Shown here one piece after another: positions 41,541 through 48,884 of a stretch of DNA of 48,884 nt; within the stretch, counting starts at the first letter, position 1; every line of letters starts with the position of its first letter. The DNA is taken from contig JACQDL010000036.1 in NCBI GenBank assembly GCA_016201065.1, positions 1-48,884 of the forward strand. The letters are read 5' to 3'. Below the pieces are notes generated by a model. That model saw only the letters and a list, made by a program, of their open reading frames with translations. It was not told where the DNA came from and made no database searches. A program made the translations under genes and the position numbers. This DNA is from Actinomycetota bacterium. Its GTDB lineage: Bacteria > Actinomycetota > Actinomycetes > Mycobacteriales > JACQDL01.

Positions 41541-41557
41541 GTACCCCTGGGGGGTAT
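41541..41557. promoter_or_regulatory. CsoR operator
   Basis: GTACCCCTGGGGGGTAT contains the inverted repeat TACCCC-TGG-GGGGTA (41542-41556), 10 bases upstream of the csoR ATG. TACCCC/GGGGTA half-sites with a G/C-rich centre are typical CsoR boxes. A leaderless or very short leader transcript is likely. Confidence 0.75.
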
Positions 41558-41584
41558 GCCGGGCAACCGGGTCAGGCAACCGGG

Positions 41585-41809
41585 TCAGCCCCGCCGGAAC
41601 CGCCGCACGACGAGCAGCACGACCAGCACCCCGGCCACCCCGACCGCCGTGACCCCGGCAGGTGAGCGGAGGCCCGCGCGAACGGTGCGGCTGCCCCGCT
41701 CGGCGACCGCGCGCGGGCTGTAGCGCGTCGCGATCTGGTCCAGCGCGCCGGCCAGCCGGTCGCGGGCCTGCTCGATCTCGGCCTGGATCGTGTCGGGGTC
41801 GCGCGTCAT
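41585..41809 (-). CDS. DUF3618 small membrane protein
   Basis: A 74-aa protein with an N-terminal amphipathic helix (DPDTIQAEIEQARDRLAGALD) and a single C-terminal membrane span ending VVRRFRRG, the layout of DUF3618 proteins in actinobacteria. Function is unknown. ATG 41809 is used; the extension to 41887 is not typical. Divergent from the membrane protein at 41879. Confidence 0.8.
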   Translation of the reverse strand: MTRDPDTIQAEIEQARDRLAGALDQIATRYSPRAVAERGSRTVRAGLRSPAGVTAVGVAGVLVVLLVVRRFRRG

Positions 41810-41878
41810 GACCACAGCGTGCCACACCCGACCGGGGCGTCCGGAGCGGCGGCGCGGTCGATCTGGTTTGCTGGGCGG

Positions 41879-42661
41879 ATGGCGCACAGCGGCCTCTGGG
41901 GTCTGGTGACCACGACGTTCGTGGCCTCGTTCGTGGAGTTCGTCGAGGCCCTGACGATCGTGCTCGCGATGGGGCTCACCCGCGGCTGGCGCTCGGCGCT
42001 GGCCGGGGTGGCCGCCGCGGTCGCCGGGCTGGCGGCCTTCACGGTGGCGGCCGGCTACGCGCTGGCGACCTGGCTACCGCGCAGCGTGCTCCAGTTCGCC
42101 GTCGGCACGCTGCTGCTGATCTTCGGGCTGCAATGGCTACGCAAGGCGATCTTTCGCAGCTCCGGTCTGAAGGCCCAGCACGACGAGGACGCGGAGTTCC
42201 GGGCGCGGACCGCCACCGCACGGCTGGCCGGCGGGCAACGGCGGCTCGGCCTGGACTGGTTCGGCTTCGTGGTCTCCGCCAAGGGCGTGTTCCTGGAGGG
42301 TGTCGAGGTGGTGTTCATCGTGCTGACCTTCGGGCTCGCCGCCGGCGATGTGCCGGCGGCGACGGTCGCCGCGGTGAGTGCCGGGCTGCTCGTGGTTGCC
42401 GTCGGCCTGGTGGCCAGCCGGCCGCTGACCCGGGTGCCGGAGAACACCCTGAAGTACGGGGTCGGCCTGTTGCTGGCGACGTACGGCACGTTCTGGGCGG
42501 TGGAGGGGCTGGGCGCGTGGCACGGCGGTGGCAGCCTGTCGTGGCCGGGCGGGGACTGGGCGCTGCCGGCGATCCTCGCCGGCTGGGTCACGCTGTCCCG
42601 CGTCGCCGTGGCGGGATTCCGGCCGGCTCGACCGGCCGTCGCCGGGCAGGAGGGGCAGTGA
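41879..42661 (+). CDS. COG4280-like polytopic membrane protein (FTR1-like Glu motifs)
   Basis: A 260-aa protein with about seven membrane spans. Two matching helices carry E-x-x-E motifs, SFVEFVEALTIV (about 17-28) and FLEGVEVVFIV, about 125 residues apart. This internal repeat resembles the REGLE motifs of FTR1/EfeU iron permeases, and the protein may carry a metal cation. The ribosome binding site at 41879 is weak. It overlaps the next small gene by one base (TGATG). Confidence 0.7.
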   Translation: MAHSGLWGLVTTTFVASFVEFVEALTIVLAMGLTRGWRSALAGVAAAVAGLAAFTVAAGYALATWLPRSVLQFAVGTLLLIFGLQWLRKAIFRSSGLKAQHDEDAEFRARTATARLAGGQRRLGLDWFGFVVSAKGVFLEGVEVVFIVLTFGLAAGDVPAATVAAVSAGLLVVAVGLVASRPLTRVPENTLKYGVGLLLATYGTFWAVEGLGAWHGGGSLSWPGGDWALPAILAGWVTLSRVAVAGFRPARPAVAGQEGQ

Positions 42662-42864
42662 TGCGGTTCCTCGGCGCCTTCGGCCGATTCTGGTACGACT
42701 TCGTCATCGGCGACGACTGGAAGATCGCAGCGGCCGTGGTCGCCGCCCTCACCCTCGGCGCGATCGCGCTGGCGGCCGGCCTCCCCGCTGGTGCCGCCGC
42801 TCCGCTCACCGGCGCCCTGGTCGCTGCCGGCTTCCTCGGCGCGCTCTGGGTCGACGCCCGGTAG
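42661..42864 (+). CDS. Small membrane protein coupled to COG4280-like protein
   Basis: A 67-aa protein with an aromatic N-terminus (RFLGAFGRFWYDFVIGDDW) and two probable membrane spans. Its ATG overlaps the preceding stop as TGATG, so the two are translated together and it is probably an accessory subunit. Seen in this pairing, not recognised as a named family. Confidence 0.7.
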   Translation: MRFLGAFGRFWYDFVIGDDWKIAAAVVAALTLGAIALAAGLPAGAAAPLTGALVAAGFLGALWVDAR

Positions 42865-42908
42865 GCCGGTGGTCAGCAGGGCCGCGCCCGGTAGGGCCGG
42901 TGGTCAGC
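42855..42908. repeat. Direct repeat at converging gene ends
   Basis: Two near-identical copies, 42855-42877 and 42885-42908, differ by one inserted G (unit begins CGCCCGGTAGG). The first includes the stop of the 67-aa gene; the second includes the stop of the lipoprotein gene. Probably a local duplication. Confidence 0.7.
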
Positions 42909-43818
42909 GCAGGCCCGGTACGGCGGCGAGCCGGAGCATGTCCGCGCGAAGAGCGTCCAGCCTGCCGCGCAACCGGGACCGGTCCGCTGCCGTCAGGTCG
43001 CCCACCGGCCGGTACCCACCGCCCGCGACCCGCTGGACGGAAACCCCGCTGGTCGCCGCGTCGAAGTCCCGCAGCAGGACCGCGACCAGCGTGGGATCTG
43101 CGGCCGCCACCACCGGGGTGAGCGCCCGGAACACGGCCTGGGCACCGTCGAGACCGGCCGCGAGATCCGCCAGGTCGGTGTGCGAGTACGGCTCCGCCAT
43201 GCCGGCCAGCGTGCGCGTCGCCATCGTCTCGACCGCGCCGCGGGCGCCGAGCACCAGCCCGCCGGGGGTCAGCGGCACGGTGGCCAGCCGGGCGGCCAGC
43301 GTGGCCAGGTCGGCGTCGAGCTGGTCGGCGTACGGGCGGGCGGCGGCGGTGCTGCCGGTGACCCACAGCAGGTACTCCAGCCGGTGCCAGCCGGTGAACG
43401 CCGGATCAGCCGGGCCGGAGTGGGCGGTGGCGAGACCATCGACCCGCGCCGTGATGTCCCTGACCGCGCCGGTGACCGGGCTCAGCCGCCCCCAGTGGAC
43501 CCGGCTCGGCGAATACCGGGCCCTCGCCTTGGCCAGGTCACCGGCGCGCACCGCGGCGGTGAAGGCCGAGGTGCCGGTGCGCAGCGCGGCTACCTCGGCG
43601 AGCAGGTAGCTCCGGTAGGAGTCCACGGCCGCGCGGAGCTGCCGATCCTTGCCCGGGGTGCCCGGATGCTCCTCGGCCAGCGCCTCGGCGCCCGAGGTGG
43701 TTGACGTCGTCCCCGGCGAGCTGGTCGTGGTGGCGGCCGCGCCGCTCCCGGATGAGCCGCAGCCCGCGGCCAGCCCGAGCGCGAGCACACCGGTCACCGT
43801 GCGCACCAGTCGGCGCAT
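42904..43818 (-). CDS. EfeO/imelysin-type iron-uptake lipoprotein
   Basis: A 304-aa lipoprotein with lipobox LAAGC (Cys20) and a Ser/Thr/Gly-rich linker. A helical M75/imelysin-type domain with the conserved HxxE motif in GWHRLEYLLW follows. EfeO-type proteins bind ferrous iron outside the cell for EfeU permeases. No efeB or canonical efeU is nearby, but the FTR1-like membrane protein is two genes away, converging. The start ATG 43818 has a G-rich site; ATG 43830 is an alternative. Confidence 0.82.
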   Translation of the reverse strand: MRRLVRTVTGVLALGLAAGCGSSGSGAAATTTSSPGTTSTTSGAEALAEEHPGTPGKDRQLRAAVDSYRSYLLAEVAALRTGTSAFTAAVRAGDLAKARARYSPSRVHWGRLSPVTGAVRDITARVDGLATAHSGPADPAFTGWHRLEYLLWVTGSTAAARPYADQLDADLATLAARLATVPLTPGGLVLGARGAVETMATRTLAGMAEPYSHTDLADLAAGLDGAQAVFRALTPVVAAADPTLVAVLLRDFDAATSGVSVQRVAGGGYRPVGDLTAADRSRLRGRLDALRADMLRLAAVPGLR

Positions 43819-43892
43819 TGCCCCCACCATCCCCACCCGAACCGACCGCACCGGTCGACCCACCGTGACGGGCCGCTGTTAGCGTTGCCCGC

Positions 43893-44366
43893 ATGCCTGA
43901 AAGCCCCCGCCTCGCGCCCGGCGACCCGGCGCCGCCGTTCACCCTGCCAGACGCCGACGGCGGGCAGGTGTCGTTGTCGGACTTCCGCGATCGTCGCGTC
44001 CTCCTCTACGCCTACCCGGCCGCGATGACCCCCGGCTGCACGACGCAGGCCTGCGACTTCCGGGACAACCTCGCCGACCTGGACGCGGCCGGGTACGTGG
44101 TGCTCGGGCTGTCCCCGGACCCGCCGGCCAAGCTCGCCGCGTTCCGGGACACCCACCAGCTCACCTTCCCGCTGCTCTCCGATGTCGACCGCGCGGTGCT
44201 CACCGCCTACGGCGCCTACGGGGAGAAGCGCCTCTACGGGAAGGCGGTCGTCGGCGTGATCCGCTCCACGTTCGTCATCGACGAGCAGGGCACCATCGAG
44301 CGGGCGCTGTACGGGGTGAAGGCCACCGGGCACGTCGCGAAGATCCGCCGCGACCTCGACGTGTGA
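43893..44366 (+). CDS. bcp: Peroxiredoxin, Bcp/PrxQ type
   Basis: A 157-aa thiol peroxidase. Peroxidatic Cys49 and resolving Cys54 are spaced as in atypical 2-Cys Bcp enzymes (TPGCTTQACDFRD). The usual helper residues are partly altered, with AYPAAMTPGCT where YFYPKDxTPGCT is common. It reduces hydroperoxides with thioredoxin. Divergent from the EfeO-like gene with a 74-base gap, which may link iron handling and oxidative stress. Confidence 0.93.
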   Translation: MPESPRLAPGDPAPPFTLPDADGGQVSLSDFRDRRVLLYAYPAAMTPGCTTQACDFRDNLADLDAAGYVVLGLSPDPPAKLAAFRDTHQLTFPLLSDVDRAVLTAYGAYGEKRLYGKAVVGVIRSTFVIDEQGTIERALYGVKATGHVAKIRRDLDV

Positions 44367-44439
44367 CCCGCCCGGCGGACCGCCCCCGGTTTGTCTCTTG
44401 CCGCACCGAGGACGCCGGGGCTGGGTAGGCTGGCGGCAC

Positions 44440-44523
44440 GCGGGAGTGGTGGAACGGTAGACACGCAGGACTTAGGTTCCTGTGCCTTCGGGCGTGGGGG
44501 TTCGACTCCCCCCTTCCGCACCA
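44440..44523 (+). tRNA. tRNA-Leu (anticodon UAG)
   Basis: An 84-base tRNA with a seven-pair acceptor stem (GCGGGAG with CTTCCGC), an anticodon stem CAGGA/TCCTG around loop CTTAGGT giving anticodon TAG, a variable arm TGCCTTCGGGCG and a T arm GGGGGTTCGACTCCCCC. CCA is encoded. The long variable arm confirms a class II (Leu) tRNA. Its 3' end borders an integrase remnant, so it is a probable attB. Confidence 0.95.
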
Positions 44524-44922
44524 GCATTTGCTCAGGACCGAGGTACTGATTCCCTGGTTGCCCTGGAGCCTGACGCGCGGCTGTTCATCAGCCCGCAGGG
44601 CGAGCCGACCCACAGCGGGCTGTACGGCAGGACCTGGCCGCCAGCCATCCGGCGGACGCAAGATCCGCTCCGCCACGATGTGCCGGCCCTGACCAAGTCC
44701 CCACGGATACATGACCTGCGGCACACGCATACGTCCTGCCTGATCGCCGACGGTGTGAATCTATACACGGTGGCCCGTCGCCTCGGCCACGAGTCGATTA
44801 CGACGACCGCGGATGTCTATGGCCACCTGATGCCCGACCAGCAGGTCCGGGCCGCCCAGGCCGCGACGCGCGCGCTGGCCGGGCATCAGCCGGTCTCGCG
44901 CTCCCTATGGGTGCGCGAATGA
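44524..44922 (+). pseudogene. 5'-truncated tyrosine recombinase (integrase)
   Basis: Only the C-terminal ~130 residues of a phage/ICE-type integrase remain. The second half of the catalytic set is present: HDLRHTHTSCL (His and Arg), RRLGHESITTTADVYGH (His, then nucleophile Tyr). The first catalytic Arg, the SAM-like domain and any start codon are missing. The fragment begins right at the tRNA 3' end and reads away from it, which is typical of a decayed integrated element. Confidence 0.8.
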
Positions 44923-44929
44923 AGATCCG

Positions 44930-45199
44930 TCACACCGTGCTCCTCGGCGGCCCGCGTCCGGTCGCACCGCTCGAACCCGGCCGCTGTTGCCTCTGCGACG
45001 GCGCCGCCGATCCGCCGACCCGCCGACCCGCCGACCCGCCGACCCGCCGACCGAGTATGTCGACGACGATGCTCACGACGAGCACGCCGACCAGGGGGCC
45101 GTGCACCTGCGGTGGCAGGAGCACCTGCCGGGTCAGTTGTAGTGTGGCGTCCGCCGTGACTGACACGGCTGCCAGGATGCGGATGATGGTGCGTACCAC
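44930..45199 (-). CDS. Small membrane protein of the element (repeat-bearing)
   Basis: An 89-aa protein. The start GTG 45199 has AGGAGG 6 bases upstream, the best ribosome binding site in this region. Residues 1-45 include amphipathic and hydrophobic stretches (TIIRILAAVSVTADATLQL; VGVLVVSIVVDIL), giving one or two membrane spans. A basic tail of GRRVGGSA repeats is encoded by an 8-bp tandem repeat. It overlaps the end of the integrase remnant only slightly if at all. Function unknown. Confidence 0.55.
   Translation of the reverse strand: MVRTIIRILAAVSVTADATLQLTRQVLLPPQVHGPLVGVLVVSIVVDILGRRVGGSAGRRVGGSAAPSQRQQRPGSSGATGRGPPRSTV
45012..45051. repeat. Five tandem copies of CCGCCGAC
   Basis: An uninterrupted array of five 8-base units lies inside the 3' half of the small gene 44930-45199. 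Because the unit is not a multiple of three, each copy gained or lost changes the reading frame of the tail. Confidence 0.9.
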
Positions 45200-45338
45200 T
45201 GCGCCCCTCCTATCGCCCGCGACCCCGGAGAGCGATGGAAGATCGAGTCCAGCCGCGGATTCATCACGGAGCGGCGGTCGCCGCGAGACCCGACGTGATC
45301 GGTATCGACCAATAGCCGAGCGGCCCGCGTTCCGGCCG

Positions 45339-45686
45339 TCAGTCCGTCGGTGTCTCGACGAGGCCGAGTTTCTGCTGGATCAGCTCGGCCTTGCCGGCCG
45401 GTGCCTACGGTCGGGTGTGCTCAGTCCACATGGTCCCATCCCACCAGCGCAGACCCGCTCCGTTGGGATCGGCGTACCACGCACCCTGCTCAGCGCCCGA
45501 CAGGACACATGCGCGGTCACCCCCGCGAGCTGCTGGCACAGTGGCCGTCGACACTGGTGCGGGTGATGTCGCTGTCCCCGGAGTCGATCGTCCATGCGGT
45601 ACGCGCCGCCGAGCAGCGGTGGCCTCGCCTCGGGGTGCTCCTCGGGGTGCCAGCGCAACCCACCTACCCGACCCGCACCCGGCCAA
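45339..45686 (-). pseudogene. DUF2510-domain protein with in-frame amber codon
   Basis: The minus frame reads a clear DUF2510 motif (GAWYADPNGAGLRWWDGTMW then TEHT), meets TAG at 45405-45407, and continues in the same frame as APAGKAELIQQKLGLVETPT and an Asp before TGA at 45339-45341. The post-TAG segment looks like a natural C-terminus, so the gene probably carries a nonsense mutation. The upstream part of the frame is poor, and the true N-terminus is not identified; another frameshift is likely. Confidence 0.5.
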
Positions 45687-46079
45687 CAGAGGCCGTTCCG
45701 GCCAATCCAGGCGGCGACTGGTCGACCATGAGGGTTATTCACGGATGCCGATCGACTGCGTAGATCATGCTCTGACCTGCACCGATGAACCTGATGATCT
45801 TGTTCGAATTAGACCGTGAATAAGCCTCCATGACCGTAGCGAAGGACGCTTTCGGCGAGACGACCAGCGTCGGGAAGCGGGCACATGAACAGCTGGGCGA
45901 TGAGCATGGATGATGACCTTGGCTGCGGGTTCTGAGCGGCCTTCCGCCGGGCGTTGTTCAAAAGTTGGGCTATGGAACTTTCGGCTGATCGCGGTCGCGA
46001 CGGCGTCGAGCAAGTCCTGGCCATTCAACTACGCTCGAATTCCCTTACCGGGAGAGGGGAATCCGCTGTGACCGTCGGC
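45687..46079. other. No confident gene; possible remnants
   Basis: Short frames on both strands overlap without clear winners. The best is minus 45809-46024, reading SIAQLLNNARRKAAQNPQ and then LIAQLFMCPLPDAGRLAES, without a good ribosome binding site. It could be a transposase or element-gene fragment. No repeats, RNA genes or promoters stand out. Confidence 0.3.
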
Positions 46080-46277
46080 TCAGTCTTGCTTCGCAGCGCC
46101 CCCTCGATCCTTCCCGCTGCTGTCGGGTTTCTTATCGGCGGATATCGCTGCTACGATGGCAGCAGCACACAACACGAGTCCGATCCGTAGCGACCGGTCC
46201 TGGGATGCCAAGGAATCCCATGGTTGCATGAAAACCGCTGACGCAAGAACCACTAGGAACCACGAGAGCTGTCGCAT
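46080..46277 (-). CDS. Small two-span membrane protein
   Basis: A 65-aa protein from ATG 46277: a first hydrophobic segment (LSWFLVVLASAVFM), a short polar loop, a second (IGLVLCAAAIVAAIS) and a charged tail rich in Lys/Asp/Gly. It lies downstream of the AT-richer secreted-protein gene, across a large hairpin. The ribosome binding site is weak. Function unknown; the gene shares the lower GC of its neighbour. Confidence 0.45.
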   Translation of the reverse strand: MRQLSWFLVVLASAVFMQPWDSLASQDRSLRIGLVLCAAAIVAAISADKKPDSSGKDRGGAAKQD

Positions 46278-46312
46278 TGCGAAATCCGTTCTCGACGGCG
46301 GTGCAAGGTAGT

Positions 46313-46353
46313 GTCGCTTGCCGCCACAGAGAGACTCTGTGGCGGCAAGCGAC
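46313..46353. terminator. 41-bp perfect hairpin
   Basis: GTCGCTTGCCGCCACAGAG (46313-46331) pairs perfectly with CTCTGTGGCGGCAAGCGAC (46335-46353) around the 3-base loop AGA. It lies 33 bases after the stop of the secreted-protein gene (46387) and before the small gene at 46277. There is no U tract, as is common for actinobacterial terminators. Confidence 0.8.
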
Positions 46354-46386
46354 TGCATTCACTACTCGCATGATCCTATCATCTGA

Positions 46387-47214
46387 TCAAAGCGTACGGT
46401 AGATTGGGTTCGTGCCCTTCTGGAGACGTCCGCCGACAGAGCTATAAGAGACGCTAAGCGAGCCCCATCCGGCAGAGACACCGAGAACACTTCCACCATC
46501 TTGGTTGTGCTCGTATTTGAACGCCGCCACAATTGAGTGGGTGCCGCAGCCAGCGCCATTCTGGACGACAACATCCATGGTCCCGTGATCTGTGCTCATG
46601 ACAAATCCTGAGACCCGGTCGCGAACACCACTGATTGGAGCTCCGGAGATAAGTCCTCCATCCTGAAGATACGCCGCGTTCGATGTTTGACGGCCCGTAT
46701 AGTCGAATGTCAGTGTCGTTGTACTTATGATTTGCGAGCATCCTCGAAGTATCTCGACATTGGCAAAATCGTCGGGAGCACTTCCGTTTACGTAGTTGTC
46801 CCGGAAGTCCCAAACACCGTGCGCCTTGACCTGCGGCGGCGGTCCGTAAAGGGGAAGCCACGAGATCGCGACCGTGTAGGCGTCCAGTGGAACCGTGCTC
46901 AATGGCGAAATTGTGCCTGCGCTTCTATGGCTGCGGCGTTCTTGCCAGCGGGTGTCCATAAGTCGTTGAGCCTGGACGCCGTCTATGGTTCCAGCAACGC
47001 CGTTGATGCTGACCTGCATATGCTCACCAGTGAACTGATGAACCAGTCCATCGAGGCCAGCAAGATCGAGTGGGTGCTGCCTGGCAAAGGCGGAAATGAG
47101 TTCGCTTTGCGCCTTCGTGACAGTGAAACCCCGAGCGCCTGCAGCATGAGCTGGAGGACCTCCCAGCAACAACGCCGAGATGAGCATGGCGATCGTCAAC
47201 CATCTGCGCTTCAC
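46387..47214 (-). CDS. Secreted hypothetical protein, foreign composition
   Basis: A 275-aa protein with a Sec signal peptide (basic KRRW, hydrophobic core, cleavage after AHA near residue 24). The mature part has an N-terminal helical region (AQSELISAFARQHPLDLAGL) and a beta-rich C-terminal half with two cysteines that may form a disulfide. Start GTG 47214 with GGAG 7 bases upstream. A possible promoter (TTGTAC-15-TATAGG) lies upstream. The gene is distinctly less GC-rich than the core genes, suggesting recent acquisition. Family not recognised; effector, toxin or surface protein are all possible. Confidence 0.75.
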   Translation of the reverse strand: MKRRWLTIAMLISALLLGGPPAHAAGARGFTVTKAQSELISAFARQHPLDLAGLDGLVHQFTGEHMQVSINGVAGTIDGVQAQRLMDTRWQERRSHRSAGTISPLSTVPLDAYTVAISWLPLYGPPPQVKAHGVWDFRDNYVNGSAPDDFANVEILRGCSQIISTTTLTFDYTGRQTSNAAYLQDGGLISGAPISGVRDRVSGFVMSTDHGTMDVVVQNGAGCGTHSIVAAFKYEHNQDGGSVLGVSAGWGSLSVSYSSVGGRLQKGTNPIYRTL

Positions 47215-47404
47215 CGGCTATCTCCAATCGTCAGAAACATGACGACACGAACCTATAGAACGCCATCCAGGCGTACAAACCAGCTTTCAGTACGCCAAGC
47301 GTGATACGTGATCTTTTTCACATAACGCGTGTCATAGCGCCATATCGTGCAAACAGCAACTATCAACGCCTTGATGAGAACGGATCGCCGCGAGTTCGCG
47401 GGCC

Positions 47405-47743
47405 ATGAGCTTGGTCCCGAGCCTGGATCATCTACTGCACTGGGGCGGCGTGCCGGCCCGCACCCGCGACCTCGATGGGTCGCCCGATCGAGACTTCAGC
47501 CAGTGGCGTGCCGGCGTCCCCGACATGGAACGGTTCGGCTTGCTTGTCGAGCACCCCTCCCCGGATGACCGACCGTGCCGCGGGTTCGTGACCTTCGACA
47601 GCGAGATCGCCCTCCGGGTCTCCCGGGCCGTCTCCGGTGGACGGTCCAGTCGTGGTCGGCGCTGACGCACTCGGGAACGTGCGGCGCCGCCTGCTCGGTG
47701 ACCACGACTTCATTCGTGACGGCCGGTGGATGCCGGACTGACG
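47405..47743 (+). pseudogene. Possible frameshifted small element gene
   Basis: The plus frame from ATG 47405 reads a plausible acidic sequence (MERFGLLVEHPSPDDRPCRG, FVTFDSEIAL) and then degrades near 47630. A second plus frame from about there reads PVDGPVVVGADALGNVRRRL and then LGDHDFIRDGRWMPD before a stop at 47743. Joined, they would make a ~110-aa protein. The join is a guess; no family is recognised. Confidence 0.35.
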
Positions 47744-47892
47744 TATCGGCGCTGCCTCCCCGCGCTGAGCCGGTCGTGGCATGACCCACAGCCTTCGCCG
47801 AGTGCGGGGGCTCACGCGTGACGCGGCCAAGGAAGCGCCCCGGCACCCAACACGCTGGTCCGGGCCTGGCCAACCCCTCCCGAAAGGCTGAC

Positions 47893-48764
47893 ATGACCGA
47901 CAATACCCACCTCCGACCGTTCACGTTCCCAGCGACCGGTGAACAGGTCCGCGTCGTCGGTGATCCCGAACGCCCGCTCTTCCATCTCGGCGACATCTGC
48001 CGCCTGCTCCGGCACACCAACCCCTCGGTTGCGGTGCGGATAGTGGATCAGGAGGAGCGGCAGTTGATCGACATGCGTGCCATTTCCGCAGGTGAGACCG
48101 CCCTAGACTTTGGATACCCCGTCGGCGACAATGCCGAGGCATGGTTTGTCACCGAACCTGGCCTGTACACGCTGATCCTGCGCAGCAACCGACCGGAGGC
48201 CCGCGCTTTCAAGCGCTGGATCACCCATGACGTGCTGCCTACGATCCGCAGGACCGGGGGCTACGGCCGCTGGTCGCCACGTTCGACCCCACCGACCTCG
48301 GCAACGTCGAACTGTTCGTCACCGCGGCCGGCAACGCCGTAGCGGTCGCCAAGGCCGAGTGTGCACGCGCCGAGCTGGCCGAGCACCGCGTCGCCGAGCT
48401 GGAGCCCGACGCGGCCCGCGCCCGGGCGACGATGGACGCCGACGGCCTGGCCCTGGTCGGCACCGTCCCGAAACGCTGGGGCATGCGGGAACGGGCACTG
48501 CGCGACTTCCTGTACTCCGAGCACGTGCTCATCCGCGCCGGCACCCGACACAACGAGCCTTACGCCGTGGCGGTGGCCGCCGGCTGGTTCGAGGTGAAGA
48601 TCCACCTCGTTGAGATCGACCCCGACCGGGTGCCCGTCGAACGCGGCGTCATCTACCTCACCCCACGCGGCGAGGCCCTGATCTGGTCCCGGCTATACCG
48701 GGCCGGCTACGTCACCCAGCCACGACCGCCGGCCCTGCAGGACACACTGAGGCATTCCGCGTAA
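47893..48764 (+). pseudogene. Phage antirepressor (Bro-N plus KilAC) split by a frameshift
   Basis: The first frame, from ATG 47893, gives a Bro-N domain (RVVGDPERPLFHLGDICRLL; AWFVTEPGLYTLILRS; AFKRWITHDVLPTIRRTGGY). Near 48265 the homology moves to another frame (FDPTDLGNVELFVTAAGNAV), runs through a coiled-coil and ends in a KilAC domain (VPKRWGMRERALRDFLY; AGWFEVKI; LTPRGEALIWSRL) with stop at 48764. Such proteins counter phage repressors or act as prophage regulators. One indel separates the halves; sequencing error or programmed frameshifting cannot be excluded. Confidence 0.75.
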
Positions 48765-48797
48765 CTGGTGCTCACGGTGTGTGATTGCCGGTGTGGG

Positions 48798-48884
48798 TCA
48801 GGTGGTGCGGTGGTGCTCGTGGTGAAGCAGGACCAGGGCTGCGGCGACGATATCGCCGATGCGTTGCGGGCAGCCACGCCAGCG
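48798..48884 (-). CDS. C-terminal end of a possible transposase (cut by window edge)
   Basis: The minus strand enters from the right edge open and reads RWRGCPQRIGDIVAAALVLL then HHEHHRTT before TGA at 48798-48800. A basic CPQRI segment and a His-rich tail are reminiscent of actinobacterial IS transposase ends. Only 28 residues are visible, so the assignment is weak. Confidence 0.35.
   Translation of the reverse strand, partial: RWRGCPQRIGDIVAAALVLLHHEHHRTT

Noticed and set aside
45012-45051. CRISPR-like array
   Set aside because: Contiguous 8-base units without spacers.

Overview
The window is high-GC actinobacterial DNA, probably from Micromonosporaceae or a close relative. The evidence is GC-rich third codon positions, GTG starts, GuaB1, a 3'-5' exonuclease/DNA polymerase I-like protein, CsoR and DUF3618. 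This assignment comes from protein character only; no 16S rRNA is present.

Layout. 1-2.9 kb: accessory DNA with a TPR-type regulator, a gene-poor stretch and a DUF3846-like gene that runs into the 3' end of rmlB. 2.75-10.6 kb: rmlB; a carbohydrate ABC importer (two permeases, lipoprotein binding protein, separately placed MsmK/UgpC-type ATPase); a divergent LacI regulator with palindromic operators; a pirin. 10.7-16.2 kb: a four-gene cassette on the minus strand in the order cytosolic subtilase, ECF-like sigma factor, 164-aa protein, TPR-CHAT protease. This is the most interesting system here. 16.4-19.1 kb: an OmpR-type two-component pair and a divergent anchored protein, followed by a candidate structured RNA ending in a strong terminator. 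19.5-26.6 kb: a six-gene overlapping operon for an energy-converting-hydrogenase-related complex whose large subunit has lost all four nickel-ligand cysteines. 26.9-28.4 kb: guaB1. 28.4-34.3 kb: histidine catabolism (hutH, hutU, hutF, hutI). 34.4-38.7 kb: polymerase I-like protein, acyl-CoA dehydrogenase, membrane-anchored esterase. 38.7-41.6 kb: copA-copZ-csoR with a CsoR box. 41.6-44.4 kb: DUF3618 protein, a COG4280-like membrane protein with a small partner, an EfeO/imelysin-type lipoprotein, and Bcp peroxiredoxin.

From 44.44 kb on the DNA changes. A tRNA-Leu(UAG) gene is followed at once by a 5'-truncated tyrosine integrase, then small orphan genes, a DUF2510 gene with an amber codon, a markedly AT-richer secreted-protein gene, a frameshifted Bro-N/KilAC antirepressor and the end of a possible transposase gene. 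This looks like a decaying integrative element or prophage in a tRNA site.

In the TPR-CHAT/sigma/subtilase cassette, two proteases, a transcription factor and a possible adaptor are co-transcribed. It resembles in composition the CHAT-protease/sigma-factor signalling of type III-E CRISPR systems, but no CRISPR or Cas gene is present. All functions are inferred from motifs read by eye; no database search was run.
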